A stretch of 23,473 nt of DNA from Flavobacteriaceae bacterium UBA2540. Its GTDB lineage: Bacteria > Bacteroidota > Bacteroidia > Flavobacteriales > Flavobacteriaceae. The translations under genes and the position numbers were made by a program. Position 1 is the first letter of the stretch; every line of letters begins with the position of its first letter. The notes under the pieces were generated by a model, which saw only the letters and a program-made list of their open reading frames with translations, searched no databases and was not told the origin of the DNA. This document shows, in pieces, positions 22,875 through 23,473 of this stretch. The stretch spans positions 27,829 through 51,301 of the forward strand of contig DDMS01000036.1 in assembly GCA_002340765.1 (NCBI GenBank). Direction: 5' to 3'.

Positions 22875-23473
22875 ATGTCTGTAAAAATTAGATTACAAAG
22901 ACACGGAAAAAAAAACAAGCCTTTCTTTTGGATTGTAGCTGCTGATGCCCGTGCGACAAGAGATGGTCGTTATTTAGAAAAACTAGGAACCTACAATCCA
23001 AACACAAATCCCGCAACTATTGATTTAGACATTGATGGTGCCGTAAAATGGTTACAAAATGGAGCACAACCAACTGATACTGCAAAAGCAATTTTGTCTT
23101 ATAAAGGCGCTTTATTGAAAAATCATTTGGCAGGTGGTGTTCGCAAAGGTGCTTTAACTGAAGATCAAGCCGCTAAAAAATTCAATGCCTGGTTAGAAGA
23201 AAAAGGAGCTAAAGTAACTTCAAAATCAGAAGGATTAACAAAAGCACAAGCTGACTCGAAAGCAAAAGCATTAGAAGCAGAAAAAGCAGTAAATGCAGCA
23301 AGAGTTGCAGCCGCTGCTAAAGTAGAAGAAGTTGCTGAGGAAGTTGTTAATGTTAAAACCTCTTCTGAAGAAACTACTGAAGAAACCTCTGAAGAAACTA
23401 CTGAAGAAACCTCTGAAGAAACTACTGAAGAAACTACTGAAGAAACCTCCGAAGAAACTACTGAAGAAACTAC
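22875..23473 (+). CDS. rpsP: 30S ribosomal protein S16 with acidic repeat tail (3' end outside window)
   Basis: ATG at 22875 opens a frame that stays open to the window end (199 codons). Residues 1-80 are S16: SVKIRLQRHGKKNKPFFWIVAADARATRDGRYLEKLGTYNPNT, then AVKWLQNGAQPTDTAKAILS. The rest is an extension: GALTEDQAAKKFNAWLEEKG, an Ala/Lys/Glu-rich likely helical stretch (KAQADSKAKALEAEKAVNAARVAAAAKVEE), and from residue 165 tandem EETT/EETS units. S16 helps assemble the 30S body. E. coli S16 is about 82 residues, so the tail more than doubles it; extended S16 is common in Flavobacteriia (recollection). Confidence 0.95.
   Translation, partial: MSVKIRLQRHGKKNKPFFWIVAADARATRDGRYLEKLGTYNPNTNPATIDLDIDGAVKWLQNGAQPTDTAKAILSYKGALLKNHLAGGVRKGALTEDQAAKKFNAWLEEKGAKVTSKSEGLTKAQADSKAKALEAEKAVNAARVAAAAKVEEVAEEVVNVKTSSEETTEETSEETTEETSEETTEETTEETSEETTEET
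23367..23473 (+). repeat. 12-bp tandem repeat encoding EETT/EETS in the rpsP tail
   Basis: Eight full units of GAAGAAACTACT or GAAGAAACCTCT (one ending CC) and a ninth cut by the window edge, all in frame with rpsP. The order is TT, TS, TT, TS, TT, TT, TS, TT. Unit length is a multiple of three, so copy-number changes keep the frame. Confidence 0.95.

Noticed and set aside
23367..23473. CRISPR-like direct repeats
   Set aside because: The units are contiguous without spacers, 12 bp long, and in frame with rpsP.

Overview
The window is AT-rich chromosomal DNA from a member of the Bacteroidota, most likely a marine Flavobacteriaceae (Polaribacter/Tenacibaculum-like, inferred). Support comes from gldA of the gliding machinery, a 287-residue primary sigma factor without region 1.1, a DNA polymerase III alpha subunit carrying an N-terminal proofreading domain, GLPGLI-family proteins, large SusC-like TonB-dependent receptors, and Bacteroidota-type promoters (TTTG-N19-TAnnTTTG). 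No plasmid, phage or CRISPR module is visible; most of the window is ordinary core genome.

Layout. 16-1555: a divergent pair of transcription units, a Cys-containing protein of unknown function (minus) and an aspartyl protease plus a YqeY-like protein (plus). 1556-2556: a decayed kilobase and the most unusual part of the window. It holds a 5'-half copy of a tRNA-Arg gene interrupted by two related palindromes, a small GIY-YIG nuclease gene with an in-frame stop, the intact tRNA-Arg(TCG) whose first bases supply the end of the nuclease gene, a strong terminator, and a CBS-domain pseudogene with one frameshift and three in-frame TAA codons. 2557-5863 (minus): a packed operon rpe - exonuclease/GIY-YIG fusion - FAD oxidoreductase. 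5983-9933 (minus): a TonB-dependent receptor followed by a beta-propeller phytase lipoprotein, separated by a 19-bp perfect hairpin. 10148-11754 (minus): rpoD and a deoxynucleoside kinase. 11933-16489 (plus): two tandem GLPGLI proteins and an outer-membrane barrel, closed by a terminator. 16566-18285 (plus): a polytopic membrane protein of unknown function and gldA. 18316-22641 (minus): dnaE, divergent from rpsP (22875 to the window end), whose acidic tail is built from 12-bp tandem repeats.

How it works together. The receptor-phytase pair looks like a phosphorus-scavenging unit: the lipoprotein phytase releases phosphate from phytate and the receptor imports substrate or product. The two GLPGLI proteins and their barrel probably form an envelope system of unknown role. 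The GIY-YIG/tRNA arrangement looks like a small insertion unit that broke a tRNA in its anticodon loop and rebuilt it from its own 5'-half copy, and that has since been inactivated.
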